Assembly: GCA_023264995.1 (NCBI GenBank)
Contig: JAHFUR010000009.1
Span: forward strand, 62,001-126,000
Direction: 5' to 3'
Origin: Acidimicrobiia bacterium
GTDB taxonomy: Bacteria; Actinomycetota; Acidimicrobiia; Acidimicrobiales; AC-14
DNA: 64,000 bases
The translations under genes were made by a program, and so were the position numbers. Shown piece by piece: positions 8,549-18,281 of this stretch (within the stretch, counting starts at the first letter, position 1; each line of letters opens with the position of its first letter). Under the pieces are notes generated by a model, which worked only from the letters and a program-made list of their open reading frames with translations, was not told the origin of the DNA and did not search any database.

Positions 8549-9187
8549 ATGAGACGGACTGCGGTCGCTCTCACGGCCATGGTGATGACGCTCACGGGCT
8601 GCGGCGGGTCGACCCAGAAGGCCCAGCCGGCGGTCACGTCGACAACCAGCCTCCTCCCGACCACCACGACGACGGCCGGGTCCTCGCCCACGACCGCTGC
8701 CGGCGCCACCACGTCCACCGCGGCGTCGAGCGGCTTGCCGGTCCCGGTGGGCACGCAGCCCTACAAAGTCGAACGGAGCGTGAAGGTCCCGCCGGCGGCC
8801 AAGCTCACGGCCGTGCGCGCCGGGACGCAAGACGGCTTCGACCGGGTGGTCTTCGACTTCGCCGGCGCCCTGCCCGGGACGGAAACCGTGTCCTACGTGG
8901 CCGGTCTCTCCGAGGACGGGTCGGGCGCGCCGGTCACCGTACGCGGCACGGCGTACCTGAAGGTCGTGTTCTCGGTCGCCGAGGCCCACAACGTCGACGG
9001 GACGCCGTCGTTCCCGCAGGGCCGCCGGGTCGACCCCGGGCTCGCCGCGGTGAAGGAAGTCGCCCTGCTCGGGGACTACGAGGGGTACGTGAGCTTCGGC
9101 CTCGGGCTGGTCGGCAAGGTGGGGTTCCGGGTCTTCGAGCTCTCCAACCCGTCCCGCGTGGTGATCGACGTGGCCCGCACGCCCTGA
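8549..9187 (+). CDS. Secreted lipoprotein with AMIN-like domain
   Basis: 212 residues from an ATG preceded by GGGAGG. A lipoprotein signal peptide ends in the lipobox LTGC (about residues 15-18). A Ser/Thr/Ala-rich linker of some 45 residues follows, then a beta-rich domain: FDRVVFDFAG, YLKVVFSVAEA, FRVFELSNPSRVVIDV. The last motif matches the AMIN-type fold found in envelope proteins that bind peptidoglycan or glycans. A role on the outer face of the membrane is inferred. Confidence 0.82.
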   Translation: MRRTAVALTAMVMTLTGCGGSTQKAQPAVTSTTSLLPTTTTTAGSSPTTAAGATTSTAASSGLPVPVGTQPYKVERSVKVPPAAKLTAVRAGTQDGFDRVVFDFAGALPGTETVSYVAGLSEDGSGAPVTVRGTAYLKVVFSVAEAHNVDGTPSFPQGRRVDPGLAAVKEVALLGDYEGYVSFGLGLVGKVGFRVFELSNPSRVVIDVARTP

Positions 9188-9188
9188 G

Positions 9189-9232
9189 GCCCCATCAGCG
9201 GGGCTTCCAGCCCTCTGTGAGCGACCTCACAG
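9189..9232 (+). terminator. Two adjacent hairpins after the lipoprotein gene
   Basis: GCCCC/GGGGC at 9189-9204, then CTGTGAG/CTCACAG with a four-base loop at 9215-9232, directly after the stop codon. A probable transcript end. Confidence 0.5.
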
Positions 9233-9297
9233 CGGGCACAGAATGTCGGGCCCTGCCCGGCGAAGGCCCCGCCGCGTGACTATTGTCAATGTGCACC

Positions 9298-10163
9298 ATG
9301 AGGGACGGGCGAGGGCCGACCGAGCAGCGCCCCGCCCCGCCGGTGGCTGACACCCCGCCCGCGCCGTCCCCGACCCGCCGGCGGCGCCCGCGGCCGGTGT
9401 GGGTCGGATCCGCGGTAGCCGTGGTGGTGATCGCCGCGCTCGTGGCCGCCAACCTGCGGGCGACGGACAGACCGTCCACCAGCGCGGCCGACGTCAACAA
9501 GATCGTCGACCGGAAGGTGGGCGACGCCGTCAAGGCCCTCCAGGCCCAGCCCCCGGCCAGCGTGACCGTCTACGACGCCATCCGGGGCCCGCTCGTCGTG
9601 GTCCGCTCGGAACGGCCCCGGGGCACCGGCCCGGGGACGGCCTCGGGGCTGGGGTCCGGTGTGATCGTCAACGCCCAGGGCGACATCCTCACGTCGCTCC
9701 ATGTCGTCGCCGATGCGGCCACCCTCAAGGTGACGTTCTCCGACGGCACCGAATCGCCGGCGTCGGTGAAGTCCACCGATCCCGACCATGACATCGCGGT
9801 CCTGACGCCGGCGAAACTGCCCGAGGTGGTCGTGCCGGCCGTGCTGGGCGGCGGCGCCCGGATCGGCGAGGAAACATTCGCGGTCGGGCACCCGTTGGGA
9901 CTGCTCGGCTCGCTGTCCGCCGGCGTGATCTCCGGGCTCAACCGCTCCTTCCCATTGTCCAACGGCAAGACGCTGCAGGGCATGATCCAGTTCGACGCGG
10001 CGGTGAACCCCGGGAACTCCGGGGGCCCGCTCCTCAACCGAAAGGGACAGGTGATCGGCATCGTGACCGGCCTGGCCAACCCGGCGGGCGACGACGACTT
10101 CATCGGTATCGGCTTCGCCGTGCCGATCGGTACGGCCGGTGGCGCGGCGGGGGCACCGCAGAA

Positions 10164-10167
<4 letters not shown>
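9298..10167 (+). CDS. Membrane-anchored HtrA-like serine protease without PDZ
   Basis: 289 residues from the ATG at 9298; an ATG at 9289 and a TTG at 9283 are in frame. No Shine-Dalgarno is visible and TATTGT lies at 9281-9286, so a near-leaderless transcript is possible. One transmembrane segment (about residues 36-52) is followed by a trypsin-like domain with His in SLHVV, Asp in DHDIAVL and Ser in NPGNSGGPLL. The protein ends soon after the catalytic domain, so the usual PDZ is missing. The stop overlaps the moxR start (ATGA), tying it to the AAA/VWA operon. Confidence 0.9.
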
Positions 10168-11182
<1,015 letters not shown>

Positions 11183-11204
<22 letters not shown>

Positions 11205-12079
11205 CGGCCGACCGGATCCTGCGCCGGCTCGATTGGCACGTGGTCCGTCGCCTGGAAGGGCGGTTGCAGGGGAACTACCGCACGGTGCTGCGCGGCCACG
11301 GTACCGACTTTCGCGATGTCCGCGAGTACGTCACCGGCGACGACGTCCGTCACATCGACTGGAACGTCACCGCCCGCATGGACGAGATGTACGTCCGGGA
11401 GTACGCGGAGGACCGCGAGCTCACGGTATGGCTCCTGCTCGATCATTCCCCGTCGATGGGCTTCGGGCCGGTGGACCGGACGAAGGAGCACGTGCTGTGC
11501 GAGGTGGCGGCCACTGTTGCCCAGCTCTTCGTCCAGGGTGGCAACCGCGTGGGCGCCATGGTCTACGACAACCAGCAGGTCACGACCATCCCGCCCCGCC
11601 AGGGCCGCGACCAGGTCCTGAGGCTGATCGACGAGCTCCTCCGCCCGATCGAAGGGCGAGGAGGGGTCACCGACCTACGGACGCTGCTCGATAGTGCCGC
11701 TCGGGTGGTCCGCCGGCGCTCGCTCGTCGTGCTCGTCTCCGACTTCATCAGCGAGCCCGGTTGGGAGCGGTCACTGCTGCGCCTCACCGAGCGTCACGAG
11801 GTGGTGGCCGTACGCCTCGTCGACCGGCGCGAGTACGAGCTTCCCGACACCGGCCTCATCGTCGTCGAGGATGCCGAGACCGGTGAACAGCTCATGGTCG
11901 ACACGAGCGACCCGGAGTTCCGTCGCCGGCTGCGGGCGGCCGGGGAGGCTCGCGAGCAGGCGGTACGGGATGCGGCCCGCCGAGCCGGCGTCGACTTGCA
12001 TCTCGTGTCCACCGACGACGACCTGGTCAACGCGTTCGTACGCATCGTGGCGGCGCGCAAGGCGCAGCGACGCTCGTGA
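11183..12079 (+). CDS. DUF58 (VWA-like) protein
   Basis: 298 residues. The DUF58 signature lies at about residues 47-60 (VRHIDWNVTARMDEMYVREY), followed by a VWA-like fold with a MIDAS-type DHSPSMGFG and a SDFISEPGWERSLLRL segment. DUF58 proteins are standard partners of MoxR. No membrane segment is obvious. It starts inside moxR and overlaps the next gene by 4 bp, so the module is tightly coupled. Confidence 0.93.
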
Positions 12080-13065
12080 CGTTCGGCGCGCCGTGGGTGC
12101 TGGTGCTGCTGCTGGGCATCCCGGGCCTGGTGGCGGCCTACGTCCGGTCGCGCCGCCGGCGTTCGCAGCGCTCGGCCGCCCTCTCGGCCCAGGGCCTGGT
12201 GATGACCGGGGCGTCGCCTCGGATGCGGGTGCGGCGCCACGTGCCGTTCGGCCTGTTCGCGGCGGCGCTGACGTTCATGGTCGTCGGGATGGCCCGCCCC
12301 ATGACCACGGTGAAGACGCCCAAACGGGAGGGCACGGTGATCCTCGCCGTCGACGTGTCGAACAGCATGAAGGCCGACGACGTGAAGCCGACCCGCATCG
12401 AGGCGGCCAAGACCGCGGCCAAGGCCTTCGTCGACCGCCAGCCCCCGGCGGTGAAGATCGGCGTCGTGGCCTTCGGCGACGGAGCGGTGGTGGTGCAGGC
12501 GCCGACGACCGGGCACCTCGAGGTGACCAAGGCCATCGACCGGCTCTCCATCGGCGGCGGGACGTCGCTCGGGCAGGGGCTGGTTGCCGCCCTCGGCGCC
12601 ATCGCCGGCAAGCCGGTCGCCATCGACCCGGAGGCGCTGGCCAGTGACTCGGCCCAGGTCGACATCGGGTACTTCGGATCCGGCACCGTCGTGCTGTTCT
12701 CCGACGGCGAGGAGACGAGCCGGCCCGACCCGGTCTCCGTCGCCGAGGTGGCCTCGGTGGCCGGCGTCCACATCCACACCATTGGCGTCGGCACGGAGGC
12801 AGGCACGGTCGTACAGGTCAACGGGTTCAGCGTGGCCACTGCCCTCGACGCCGACCTGCTGCAACAGGTGGCCGAGACCACCGACGGCTCGTACTACCAG
12901 GGCGACGACGCGGCCGGACTGGCCGCCATCTCGAAGACGATCGACCTCCGCTTCAAGCTCGTGTCCCGCCACTCCGAGGTCAGCGGGCTGTTCTCCGCCG
13001 CCGGGGCGGTGCTCCTGGTCGCCGGGGCGCTGCTGTCGGTCCTCTGGTTCGGACGGGTGGTCTGA
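12076..13065 (+). CDS. VWA-domain membrane protein (BatA-like)
   Basis: 329 residues from a GTG. The protein has an N-terminal membrane helix (PWVLVLLLGIPGLVAAYV), a second one near residue 60, a VWA domain with the MIDAS motif DVSNSMKADD, and a C-terminal helix (AGAVLLVAGALLSVLWF). This BatA-type layout places the VWA domain on the outer face of the membrane. It may be one of the clients or partners of the MoxR ATPase encoded upstream. Confidence 0.92.
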   Translation: MTFGAPWVLVLLLGIPGLVAAYVRSRRRRSQRSAALSAQGLVMTGASPRMRVRRHVPFGLFAAALTFMVVGMARPMTTVKTPKREGTVILAVDVSNSMKADDVKPTRIEAAKTAAKAFVDRQPPAVKIGVVAFGDGAVVVQAPTTGHLEVTKAIDRLSIGGGTSLGQGLVAALGAIAGKPVAIDPEALASDSAQVDIGYFGSGTVVLFSDGEETSRPDPVSVAEVASVAGVHIHTIGVGTEAGTVVQVNGFSVATALDADLLQQVAETTDGSYYQGDDAAGLAAISKTIDLRFKLVSRHSEVSGLFSAAGAVLLVAGALLSVLWFGRVV

Positions 13066-13068
13066 GCC

Positions 13069-14160
13069 ATGACCTTCACCTGGCCGTTCGCCCTCCTGCT
13101 CGTCCTGGCCGTGCCGCTCGTCCTTGGCGTGTACGCCCTGGCCATGCGCCGCCGGCGTAAGCAGGCCATCAGCTACTCCAGCGTGGCGTTGCTCCGCTCG
13201 GTGCTACCGCCCCGCTCGAAGTGGCGGCGCCACCTCCCCGTCGCCCTTCTCCTGTCGAGCATCGGCGTCCTGTCGGTGGCATCGGCCCGGCCTCAGCTTG
13301 TCCGCGATGTGGCGACGGCCCGTACGTCGATCATCCTGGCGCTCGACGTGTCGCGGTCGATGTGCGCCACCGACGTGGCCCCGAACCGGATCACCGTGGC
13401 CCAGCAGGCGGCGCGCGACTTCGTCGAGAACCAGCCCTCGGGGATGCGGGTCGGCCTCGTCGTGTTCTCCGGCTTCGCGCAGCTGGCGGTGGCGCCGACG
13501 AACGACCGGAAGGCCCTGATCAGCGCCATCGACGGGCTCACCACCTCCCGGGGCACGGCCATCGGCGCGGCCATGCTCAAGGCGCTCGACGCCATCGCCG
13601 AGATCAACGGCGACGTGAAGCCGGTTGGTGACGTGGTCACCGGCGGGGCGCCGGCGCCGGGCGCCCAGGCCAAGCCGAACGGGGACTTCGTCCCCGACAT
13701 CATCGTGCTCCTGACCGACGGGGCCAACACCCGGGGGATCGCCCCGCTCGACGCCGTCCCGTACGCCGTCGAGCGGCGGGTGCGGGTCTACACGATCGGG
13801 TTCGGCACGGCCCAGCCGGCGTCGCTGGTGTGCTCGGCGCAGCAGCTCGGCGGCGACCAGCGGGGCGGCTTCGGTGGCGGTGGCGGCGGCTTTGGCGGCG
13901 GCGGCGGCTTCGGCGGCGGCGGCGGTGCCTCCCCGCTCCGGGCCGACAACGAGACGCTGAAGAAGGTGGCGGAGAGCACGGGTGCGTCGGCCTACAGCGC
14001 CGAGGACGCGCAGCAGTTGAAGAAGGTATTTGCCGACCTGCCCCGTGACGTGACCGTCCAGAAGCAACCCCGGGAGGTGACGGCGCCGTTCGTGGCCCTG
14101 GGCGCCATCCTGGCCGCAGCGGCGATCGGCGCGTCGATCCGGTGGAGCGCCTACCCGTAG
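13069..14160 (+). CDS. VWA-domain membrane protein (BatB-like) with Gly-rich insert
   Basis: 363 residues, three bases after the preceding VWA gene and a clear paralogue. An N-terminal helix (FALLLVLAVPLVLGVYAL), a second helix, a MIDAS motif DVSRSMCATD and a C-terminal helix are visible. An insertion of about 28 residues near residue 262-288, made almost only of Gly and Phe, lies between the VWA core and the last strand-helix; it is coded by GGC/GGT repeats. Probably forms a heteromeric complex with the preceding protein. Confidence 0.9.
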   Translation: MTFTWPFALLLVLAVPLVLGVYALAMRRRRKQAISYSSVALLRSVLPPRSKWRRHLPVALLLSSIGVLSVASARPQLVRDVATARTSIILALDVSRSMCATDVAPNRITVAQQAARDFVENQPSGMRVGLVVFSGFAQLAVAPTNDRKALISAIDGLTTSRGTAIGAAMLKALDAIAEINGDVKPVGDVVTGGAPAPGAQAKPNGDFVPDIIVLLTDGANTRGIAPLDAVPYAVERRVRVYTIGFGTAQPASLVCSAQQLGGDQRGGFGGGGGGFGGGGGFGGGGGASPLRADNETLKKVAESTGASAYSAEDAQQLKKVFADLPRDVTVQKQPREVTAPFVALGAILAAAAIGASIRWSAYP

Positions 14161-14167
14161 CCGGCAG

Positions 14168-15922
14168 CTACCCGGGGTAGCGGTCGTGGATGATCCGCAC
14201 GAGACGGTCGCGGCTCTCGGCGACCCGGCCGCCCGTACGCACGCCGGCCTCGACCTCGGCGACCTCAGCCCCCAGCGGCGGGTCGCCGAGCACGTCGACG
14301 ATCCAGCGCGAGATGTCGCGATGCTCGCAATGGTGGGCGATGACGGCGTCGTCACAGACCCGCAGTACGTACTCCAGCTCCTGGATGCTGCCGGCTGTCG
14401 CGCCCGTCGCGTTGTCCCAGTCGGACCGGAAGTAGAACCGCCGTTCCTGGGGGAGCCGCCCGAGGGAGTACTTGTGCCAGTGGCGGAGATGAGGCGTTTC
14501 CCGCTGGGCGATGGTGAAGACCACCGGCGGCTTGGTCTGGGTACGGTCGACGAGGACCGCCTGTCCTGGGTGGGTGTGGCGGACAAGGGCACCCGCGCGT
14601 TTCTCCGTCACGCCACCGGTGCGGGCCACGAGTTCGATGATGGGCTCGAGGTCCTCGCGTCCGGGGAGGGCCAGCAAGACGTCAGCACCGTCAAGCGCGG
14701 CCATGCTCAGCTCCTGGGGCTGATGAGTGACCAGGCAGTAGCCGGTGACGCCGGCGTCGAGGACACTGCTGTGGGGCGCGTCGCGCCCAAGGCTGCTCTG
14801 GGCCTCGTCCACGACGACCCAGTGCGGGAGGCCCGTTTGTGCCCGCAGGACTTCGACGGCGGGGAGGGCGACCCGGAGGTACTCGACCCGTTCGGGTTCG
14901 GGCACGCCGGAGAGGTCGACCACGACGCTCCCGAACCGGTGGCGGAGGAGGCCGACCAGCTCGTCGGGGGCCGGCAGCCGACCACCGCCGCCGACGACGA
15001 GCGCGCCGCGGAGCTGGCCGAGCCCGACGTGGTCCCCCTCGGGGTCGCTCACGAGGACGGAGTAGCCGAGGCCGATCAGGCGCTCGGCTACCAGGCCGGC
15101 CACGTAGGACTTGCCGCGGCCCGAGGATCCGGCGATGACCATGTTGAGCTGCGATGCCGGGACCGAGGCCGGACTGCCGTCGGCGAGGGGCCCGAGGTTG
15201 AGGCGCCAGCGCTTCGGGTGCACCCGCTGCCGACCGGACACCACGTCGCCCCGGAGGAACGCCGTCACGCCCTCGCCATTGGCCCGGTCGAGCGTGACGT
15301 CGGCGTGGGCCTTGAGCGCGTCGACGGCATTGGCGACGGCGACACCGAGCTCGGCGACGTCGAGGAGCGAATGGTCGTTCTCGGCATCGCCGATCGCGAT
15401 GGTGTTGTGGTGTGAGATCCCCAGGTCTCCCAGGCCGTTGTACAACCCGGAGCCCTTGGAGACGCCGGTCGGGAGGATCATGAGGGAGCCGCGGTTGCGG
15501 ATGAGCTGGCACTCGAGCTCGAGCCGGCGTAGCTCGGTGAGGATGGCTGGCTCGTCGGCGGCCTCGGCGGCGAGCAGCACCTGGCCGCGGCGGAACGAGA
15601 TCCTCCGCTGGGCGAGGGCGGCGTCGAGCTGGCGGGGCACAGGGGCCACCAGGGCGCGCTCGACGCCCCGGTGGCAGACCACGGCCCCGTTCTCGGCCAC
15701 GATCAGGTCGAAATGGCGGTCGACCTCGGGGAACGAGCGCCGCAGCTCGACGAGGATCCGCCCGGTCACGAGGACCACTGAACACCCGGCGGCGCGGGTC
15801 TCAGCCAGGGCGTCGAGCACGACGGCTGTGGGCCGGTCTCGATCGGTCAGCGTGCCGTCGTAGTCGAAGGCGATGGCATGGAAGTGGCCCGGTGGTGTCG
15901 GAGCGGGACCGTCATTTGCCAC
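14168..15922 (-). CDS. HAD-IIB phosphatase fused to HerA/VirB4-like ATPase
   Basis: 584 residues from the GTG at 15922, which has AAAGGGG upstream; the frame is open beyond this but looks non-coding. Residues 15-225 form a Cof-type HAD hydrolase with FDYDGT (Asp20, Asp22), VTGR, Lys156 and IGDAENDHSLLD. From about residue 255 a P-loop ATPase follows, with GSSGRGKS at 265-272 and WVVVDEAQ at about 368-375, then LVTHQPQEL like a HerA/DUF87 domain. HAD-IIB enzymes dephosphorylate sugar phosphates or related molecules; the ATPase type usually pumps DNA or remodels complexes. The joint function is unknown. It converges on the VWA operon. Confidence 0.85.
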   Translation of the reverse strand: MANDGPAPTPPGHFHAIAFDYDGTLTDRDRPTAVVLDALAETRAAGCSVVLVTGRILVELRRSFPEVDRHFDLIVAENGAVVCHRGVERALVAPVPRQLDAALAQRRISFRRGQVLLAAEAADEPAILTELRRLELECQLIRNRGSLMILPTGVSKGSGLYNGLGDLGISHHNTIAIGDAENDHSLLDVAELGVAVANAVDALKAHADVTLDRANGEGVTAFLRGDVVSGRQRVHPKRWRLNLGPLADGSPASVPASQLNMVIAGSSGRGKSYVAGLVAERLIGLGYSVLVSDPEGDHVGLGQLRGALVVGGGGRLPAPDELVGLLRHRFGSVVVDLSGVPEPERVEYLRVALPAVEVLRAQTGLPHWVVVDEAQSSLGRDAPHSSVLDAGVTGYCLVTHQPQELSMAALDGADVLLALPGREDLEPIIELVARTGGVTEKRAGALVRHTHPGQAVLVDRTQTKPPVVFTIAQRETPHLRHWHKYSLGRLPQERRFYFRSDWDNATGATAGSIQELEYVLRVCDDAVIAHHCEHRDISRWIVDVLGDPPLGAEVAEVEAGVRTGGRVAESRDRLVRIIHDRYPG

Positions 15923-16223
15923 AGGGAACCCCTTTGTCCGAAGCGGGCTTTCCGATAGCCGACCCAAGTCGCCACGTACGCGTCCGGGCAGGCCGTCTGC
16001 CGCACCGCCGCCGCCCGCCCAGGGTAGTGGCGCCCGGCCGTCAGCGCCCGCCCTCCGTCGTCGACGAAACGCGAGCAGCCGTACCGTGGCTCCACCCGGT
16101 GGTGCCGTCTGCTTGGGAGCATACGCGTTGAGCACGCCGGCACCTGCGCTCGTCCTGGTGATGCCCGATGGCCGGCCCGTGGCGCGCCCGGCCTGATCGC
16201 CCGTGCCGGTAGCGTCGGCAGAA
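15923..16223. other. 301-bp intergenic region
   Basis: Lies between the divergently transcribed HAD-ATPase gene and the response-regulator stub. It must hold the HAD-ATPase promoter. I see no convincing gene, tRNA, terminator or repeat in it; short open frames here have no recognisable product. Confidence 0.5.
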
Positions 16224-16283
16224 ATGCCTCGTGTGCTCGTTGTCGAAGATGACGCCGCGCTCGACCAGGCCGGCCGGCCCTGA
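16224..16283 (+). pseudogene. Response-regulator N-terminal remnant
   Basis: An ATG opens a 19-codon frame reading MPRVLVVEDDAALDQ and ends at TGA. The start is the classic first strand and acidic pair (VLVVEDD) of a receiver domain, and nothing of the rest of the receiver follows. The TGA overlaps the CTG at 16280 where the apbE frame begins to look coding, one base out of frame. Either a deleted regulator gene or a short leader peptide. Confidence 0.4.
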
Positions 16284-17059
16284 GCGGCATCCGCCGGGTC
16301 GAGGAGATCTGGGGTACGGCCATCGGGGTCGACATCCGCGGCGACGTCGCGGCCGCGGTCGTCGATGGCGTCTTCACCTGGTTCGCTCGGGTCGACGACC
16401 TCTTCAGCACCTGGCGCAACGACACCGAGATCGTGCGCATCGCCCGGGGAGACCTGGCGGTCGTCGACAGCAGCGCCGAGGTGCGGACCGTCCTCGACCT
16501 CTGCGCGGCCATGTCGGTGGCGACGGGTGGGGCGTTCGACATCGCCGCCCGGGCGGCGCTCCCGCCCCCGCACCCGCCGGGCTGGTGCCCCCTCGACCCT
16601 TCCGCGCTGGTCAAGGGGTGGGCCCTCGACCGGGCCGCCGATCGCCTGCGGGCCGCCGGTGCGACGCGGTTCTGCCTCAACGCCGGGGGCGACGTGCGCG
16701 TGGGTGACGGCCCAGCGCCAGGGGAGGCGTGGCGGGTCGGCGTCCAGCACCCCCGGGAGCGGGACCGGGTGGCCGCCGTGCTGGCCGTGACCGGCGCCGG
16801 CGTGGCCACGTCGGGCACCTACGAGCGCGGGGACCACATCGTCGACCCCCGGACCGGCCGGCCAGCGGGCGGCCTCGTCTCGGTCACGGTGGTGGCCCCG
16901 GAGCTGGCGGTCGCCGACGCCTACTCGACCGCCGTCCTGGCTCTCGGCCGGGATGGCCTCGACTGGCTCGGGGACCACCCGGCCGTCGACGCCATGGCCA
17001 TCACCCCCGACGACCGCGTCTTCACGACTGCGGGCTTCGATCGCTGGCGCGCCCAGTAA
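16280..17059 (+). CDS. apbE: ApbE-family FAD:protein FMN transferase, abnormal 5' end
   Basis: About 259 residues if read from CTG 16280. ApbE motifs are clear: LVKGWALDRAAD, NAGGDVRVGDG, GVATSGTYERGDHIVDP and the Mg-binding ADAYSTAVLALG. ApbE links FMN to Thr/Ser of membrane flavoproteins. The first standard start in this frame is GTG 16433, which would remove the conserved VEEIWGTAIGVDI...DDLFSTWRNDTEI segment. So the gene uses a CTG start, is read by a frameshift from the upstream stub, or is truncated. It lies upstream of the PNPOx-like flavin protein gene. Confidence 0.8.
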   Translation: MSGIRRVEEIWGTAIGVDIRGDVAAAVVDGVFTWFARVDDLFSTWRNDTEIVRIARGDLAVVDSSAEVRTVLDLCAAMSVATGGAFDIAARAALPPPHPPGWCPLDPSALVKGWALDRAADRLRAAGATRFCLNAGGDVRVGDGPAPGEAWRVGVQHPRERDRVAAVLAVTGAGVATSGTYERGDHIVDPRTGRPAGGLVSVTVVAPELAVADAYSTAVLALGRDGLDWLGDHPAVDAMAITPDDRVFTTAGFDRWRAQ

Positions 17060-17087
17060 AGGGTCCGGGGGGCGGGTCTGGCCGAAC

Positions 17088-17104
17088 GTGACCTTTGACC
17101 CTGG
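17088..17104 (+). promoter_or_regulatory. DosR/DevR-like box, site D
   Basis: GTGACCTTTGACCCTGG, matching 13 of 16 positions of the local consensus GGGACYTTYGGCMCTG. It ends 32 bases before the chosen ATG of the first PNPOx-like gene. A second GGGTC half-site precedes it. Confidence 0.5.
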
Positions 17105-17136
17105 ACGCGAGGCCGGCGAGGGCGGATGGTTCGCCT

Positions 17137-17814
17137 ATGAACGTCGACCGCAACGGGTTCGAGGTCCTCTCACGGTCCGAGTGCTTGGACCTGCTGGGCC
17201 GCAGCGTGATCGGTCGGGTCGTGGTCACCCAGAAGGCCCTACCCGCTGCCTTCCCGGTCACCTTTGCCCTGCTCGACGAGGACATCGTCTTCCTCAGCGC
17301 TGAAGGGAGCAAGCTCGACGCCGCATCCGGCGAGGAGGTCGTCGCGTTCGAGGTCGACGACTTCGATCGCGAGTCTCAAACGGGATGGAGTGTCCTCGTC
17401 CAGGGTTGGGCCGGCGTGATCGTCGACCCGGACGTATTGGCCCGGGCGCGGGCCTTGGGGCTGCGGCCCTGGGTGCGTGGGCGGTGGCTCAGCTACGTGC
17501 GGATCCGAACCGAGCTCGTCACCGGGCGAAGGATCGTCCCCCTCGCCCCGACCGTCCTCCGCGTTCCCGAGCGGGCCGAGCCCGTCGACGCGGCATGTCC
17601 GCTTTGCGGATCGGAGCACCTCCTCCCCGTGACCGATGGGAGCCGGCAGAACTTCATCTGCGAGACGTGCGCCGCGTGCTGGCATGTCGACGAGGGCAGG
17701 ATGGGCCGGCTCCGGCCTGACACCTGCCCGGGGTGTGCCTTCAAGCCGATGTGCACGGCGGCTGCGGCCCGGGACCGGTTGATCTCGGTCATCGAGGCGG
17801 GCCGTCACCGCTGA
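17137..17814 (+). CDS. PNPOx-like flavin-binding protein with Cys-rich C-terminal domain
   Basis: 225 residues from the ATG of MNVDRNGFEVLS; an upstream ATG at 17095 would overlap the putative operator. Residues 5-140 form a split-barrel flavin (PNPOx-like) domain with GRVVVTQ, FPVTFALLDEDIVF and a WSVLVQGWA strand. After it comes a cysteine-rich tail with CPLC, CETCAACW, CPGC and a further Cys, consistent with one or two zinc ribbons. It is a paralogue of the protein at 18282, which has no such tail. A redox-stress role is inferred. Confidence 0.86.
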   Translation: MNVDRNGFEVLSRSECLDLLGRSVIGRVVVTQKALPAAFPVTFALLDEDIVFLSAEGSKLDAASGEEVVAFEVDDFDRESQTGWSVLVQGWAGVIVDPDVLARARALGLRPWVRGRWLSYVRIRTELVTGRRIVPLAPTVLRVPERAEPVDAACPLCGSEHLLPVTDGSRQNFICETCAACWHVDEGRMGRLRPDTCPGCAFKPMCTAAAARDRLISVIEAGRHR

Positions 17815-17824
17815 CGCGGCTCCT

Positions 17825-17840
17825 GGGACTTTTGGCACTG
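17825..17840 (+). promoter_or_regulatory. DosR/DevR-like box, site A
   Basis: GGGACTTTTGGCACTG, 68 bases before the start of the 17909 gene. It matches site B upstream of the alcohol dehydrogenase at 14 of 16 positions, and the spacing to the start codon is nearly the same (68 versus 65 bases). Confidence 0.65.
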
Positions 17841-17908
17841 TCGGGCAGAGTCCTCCAAGCGCACGCTGAGGGTGCCACAGGTACTGCCCTCGCCAAGGAG
17901 GCCCAATC

Positions 17909-18244
17909 ATGACTTCGGCCCTTTCGCACCCTCACCGGCTCGCCTTGATCGAGGCGGCCAAGGCGCTTGCGTCCGGCGCCACCGCGGAGGCTCGGGCCGC
18001 CGAGCCCGGCTCCCCTCGGTCGCACTTCTTCCACGGCGTGGAGGTCGCGGCCCTGCACGTCCTGTTCCCCGAGATGGCCTCCGTGCGAGAGGGCACGGCA
18101 TGGCTCGAGCGGGAGGCGCCGGCGTTCCGCGACGGCTTCACCGAGGCGTCGACGCTGCTGGCGACGGCGTCGACCGGCCCGGACCCGGCGCTACGTCTCC
18201 CGCTCCCGCAACCGTCGGCCCGCCCCCTCGCCGCCAACGGCTGA
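17909..18244 (+). CDS. Small uncharacterised protein
   Basis: 111 residues from an ATG with AAGGAGG at a good distance (17896-17902). The composition is Ala-rich and helical, with no membrane segment and no motif I recognise; the central part (SHFFHGVEVAALHVLFPEM) holds three His. It follows regulatory site A and precedes the second PNPOx-like gene by 37 bases, probably in the same transcript, which suggests a part in the same stress response. Confidence 0.7.
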   Translation: MTSALSHPHRLALIEAAKALASGATAEARAAEPGSPRSHFFHGVEVAALHVLFPEMASVREGTAWLEREAPAFRDGFTEASTLLATASTGPDPALRLPLPQPSARPLAANG

Positions 18245-18281
18245 AACCGGCCGGACGCCTGACCATCGACGGAGGTCGCAG

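Noticed and set aside
15923-16978. Upstream extension of the HAD-ATPase frame toward 16978
   Set aside because: It overlaps apbE on the other strand and is low-complexity; the GTG at 15922 with AAAGGGG upstream is better supported.
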